Positions 62,660 to 64,000 of a stretch of DNA of 64,000 bases are shown here, one piece after another. The notes below the pieces were generated by a model that was given only the letters and a program-made list of their open reading frames with translations, was not told the origin of the DNA and ran no database searches. The stretch is from the NCBI GenBank assembly GCA_020026375.1, contig JAHHQN010000006.1, positions 26,871 to 90,870 on the forward strand, in the 5' to 3' direction. Position numbers and translations under genes: made by a program. The stretch is from Alistipes sp. (GTDB taxonomy: Bacteria; Bacteroidota; Bacteroidia; Bacteroidales; Rikenellaceae). Every line of letters begins with the position of its first letter. The first letter of the stretch is position 1.

Positions 62660-63841
62660 ATGGCCTGCATTATTTTTCTCATGGATTTCTCAGAAGGATA
62701 CTCACGCGGAATTCTCCAGGGAGTATTTCGCTACACGGTAGCTACCCGCCAGGCATGGAACCTGTGTAGGCTTCCGCTCTCGGTCCGTGATGTATATGGC
62801 ATAGAAGGGGTCGTGGAGTGGGCCAGAAAAATCAAGGCCGATGCCATCGTGGGACAATTCTACAACGACGACCCCGTGGAACTCTTCGCGCAAAACGGTA
62901 TCATCGCCATAGCCGAAGACTTCAAAAAACGATTCACCTCCATTCCCAACATCACTGGCAACCATCGAATGGCAGGACAGATGGGCGCGAAATACTTTAT
63001 AAAAAAAGGATTCTCCAATTTCGCTTTCTACGGCATACGCGACATTGTATGGTCAGACGAACGCATGGAAGGTTTTCAGCAAACTGTCGAGGCCGCCAAC
63101 CCCAATTTCACCTTCTCGTCGCTGACAAGCGACACCCAGAATATACTCTGGTACTACAACACCGAATACCTGACCGAGTGGCTCAAGTCTCTACCCAAAC
63201 CCGTAGCCATCATGGCGGCCGATGACAACCAGGCCAACCACATCATCGAAGCATGCCAACAGATTGACAATAATTGCCGTATACCCTACGATATCGCCAT
63301 TCTGGGTGTCGACAATGACGAAACGCTCTGCAAGCTCAGCGTGCCGAACCTCTCATCGCTCAATCAGGCGGTGGAGCAGGCCGGCTACGACACCGCGCAA
63401 CTCATCGACCGTCTCCTCACCGACCCCACGGCACAACCCGAGGACATCATGGTCACCCCCACACACATCATCACCCGACAATCCACCGACATCTACGCCA
63501 CCACCGACCCCAACATTACCCTCGTCCTGCGATACATTCACGACAACATCACAAAAAAAATCTCCGTAGAGGAAATAACCCGTTTGGTGCCACTGTCACG
63601 ACGTCTGCTCGAGATGAAATTCCGCGACGAAATCGGGACCTCGATACATAATTATATTACACAGACCCGTATCGAGCAGATGGTGCAACACCTCAACGAT
63701 GGCAAGAGCATTTCGGAAGCAGCAGCCGAACTCGGACTGTTCGACATCAAGAACGTGTCGCGCATCTTCAAACAAATCAAAGGCATGACTCCGTCGGAAT
63801 ATGTAGAGAAAATCCGACACAATGTAGTGAAGGTAAAATAA
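62660..63841 (+). CDS. XylR-type transcriptional regulator (LacI-like sugar sensor plus AraC HTH)
   Basis: This 393-residue protein combines a periplasmic-binding-protein-like sensor (about 1-275) with a C-terminal AraC double helix-turn-helix (about 290-390). The sensor shows MACIIFLMDFSEGYSRG at the start and IPYDIAILGVDNDE (about 208-221), as in LacI/GalR and E. coli XylR. The DNA-binding part has ISVEEITRLVPLSRRLLEMKF, then SISEAAAELGLFDIKNVSRIF and the AraC-end GMTPSEYVEKIR. It lies next to and divergent from the susC-like gene, so it very likely senses a monosaccharide released from the glycan and controls that locus. Most such loci use hybrid two-component or ECF-sigma regulators, so this choice is less common. 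Confidence 0.93.
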   Translation: MACIIFLMDFSEGYSRGILQGVFRYTVATRQAWNLCRLPLSVRDVYGIEGVVEWARKIKADAIVGQFYNDDPVELFAQNGIIAIAEDFKKRFTSIPNITGNHRMAGQMGAKYFIKKGFSNFAFYGIRDIVWSDERMEGFQQTVEAANPNFTFSSLTSDTQNILWYYNTEYLTEWLKSLPKPVAIMAADDNQANHIIEACQQIDNNCRIPYDIAILGVDNDETLCKLSVPNLSSLNQAVEQAGYDTAQLIDRLLTDPTAQPEDIMVTPTHIITRQSTDIYATTDPNITLVLRYIHDNITKKISVEEITRLVPLSRRLLEMKFRDEIGTSIHNYITQTRIEQMVQHLNDGKSISEAAAELGLFDIKNVSRIFKQIKGMTPSEYVEKIRHNVVKVK

Positions 63842-63849
63842 GATACGAC

Positions 63850-63897
63850 AAAATCCCCCGTTCGCAATGTGTCTGGACCTGCGAACGGGGGATTTTT
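63850..63897 (+). terminator. Intrinsic terminator of the XylR-type regulator
   Basis: AAATCCCCCGTTCGC (63851-63865) pairs perfectly with GCGAACGGGGGATTT (63881-63895) and is followed by T. Confidence 0.92.
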
Positions 63898-63924
63898 CTT
63901 GCAGTCGGGCAACGCCGCAGCAAC

Positions 63925-63957
63925 AAAAAAAAAGAGAGTTCAAAATTGAACTCTCTT
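63925..63957 (-). terminator. Intrinsic terminator of tRNA-Gly
   Basis: AAGAGAGTTCAA (63932-63943) pairs with TTGAACTCTCTT (63946-63957). On the minus strand a T9 run follows, right after the tRNA 3' end. Confidence 0.88.
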
Positions 63958-63961
63958 CGTG

Positions 63962-64000
63962 AGCGGAAAACGAGACTCGAACTCGCGACCCCAACCTTGG
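63962..64000 (-). tRNA. tRNA-Gly (GCC), 3' half, cut by the window end
   Basis: The reverse complement reads CCAAGG, then the variable loop, T-arm GCGAG-TTCGAGT-CTCGT and acceptor TTTCCGC with discriminator T. This agrees with bacterial tRNA-Gly(GCC), whose anticodon loop ends in GCCAA. The 5' half lies beyond base 64000, so the anticodon is only partly seen and its identity is inferred. No CCA is encoded. Confidence 0.8.

Noticed and set aside
1..64000. CRISPR arrays, rRNA operons, insertion sequences and prophage genes
   Set aside because: No regularly spaced direct repeats, no rRNA-like sequence, no transposase motifs and no phage structural genes were seen.

Overview
The window reads as chromosomal DNA of a gut-type Bacteroidales species, most likely Alistipes or another Rikenellaceae. 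That genus call is an inference from the GC-rich, strongly biased codon use combined with Bacteroidota traits seen directly. These traits are Bacteroidota-type promoters (TTTG then TAnnTTTG), two SusC/SusD outer-membrane pairs, many lipoproteins with acidic residues right after the lipidated Cys, and tRNA genes without an encoded CCA.

Layout. 1-1.1 kb: the end of a beta-propeller protein gene and tRNA-Asp. 1.2-4.5 kb: a coding-like remnant, a Dcu-type C4-dicarboxylate transporter, and a two-gene minus-strand operon (EamA permease and an exported unknown protein). 4.9-10.7 kb: a complete RND tripartite efflux operon. 10.9-14.8 kb: a YfcC-family carrier whose start is broken by an A10 tract, then a PhoR/PhoB-type two-component pair. 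14.9-18.9 kb: a TonB-dependent receptor with a partner beta-helix lipoprotein. 19.3-21.5 kb: an LPS-kinase-like protein and a tyrosine recombinase. After about 1 kb of AT-rich, G-poor non-coding DNA comes an eight-gene plus-strand locus at 22.5-39.4 kb: two paralogous repeat lipoproteins, SusC, SusD, a large lipoprotein, a subtilisin-like lipoprotein protease and two more lipoproteins. It looks like a surface system for protein or peptide capture and processing, not a normal glycan locus.

39.7-44.3 kb holds a tricorn-like protease and a YqhD-type aldehyde reductase. 44.5-63.8 kb is a minus-strand polysaccharide-utilization locus with its own divergent XylR-type regulator. Its order of transcription is SusC, SusD, (terminator-like hairpin), phosphodiesterase-PA14, GH92 mannosidase-PA14, EEP phosphatase, GDPD-alkaline phosphatase fusion, alpha/alpha-barrel glycosidase, metallophosphoesterase, ROK kinase, GH20 hexosaminidase. 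Four phosphoester-cleaving proteins next to a mannosidase and a hexosaminidase suggest a phosphorylated mannose-containing glycan such as phosphomannan, mannose-phosphate N-glycan or a GPI-type glycan. The window ends inside tRNA-Gly(GCC) on the minus strand.

The two most interesting regions are the SusCD/S8-protease lipoprotein locus and the phosphatase-rich mannosidase locus. The A10 frameshift in the YfcC gene and the recombinase next to a long promoter region are possible switching devices.
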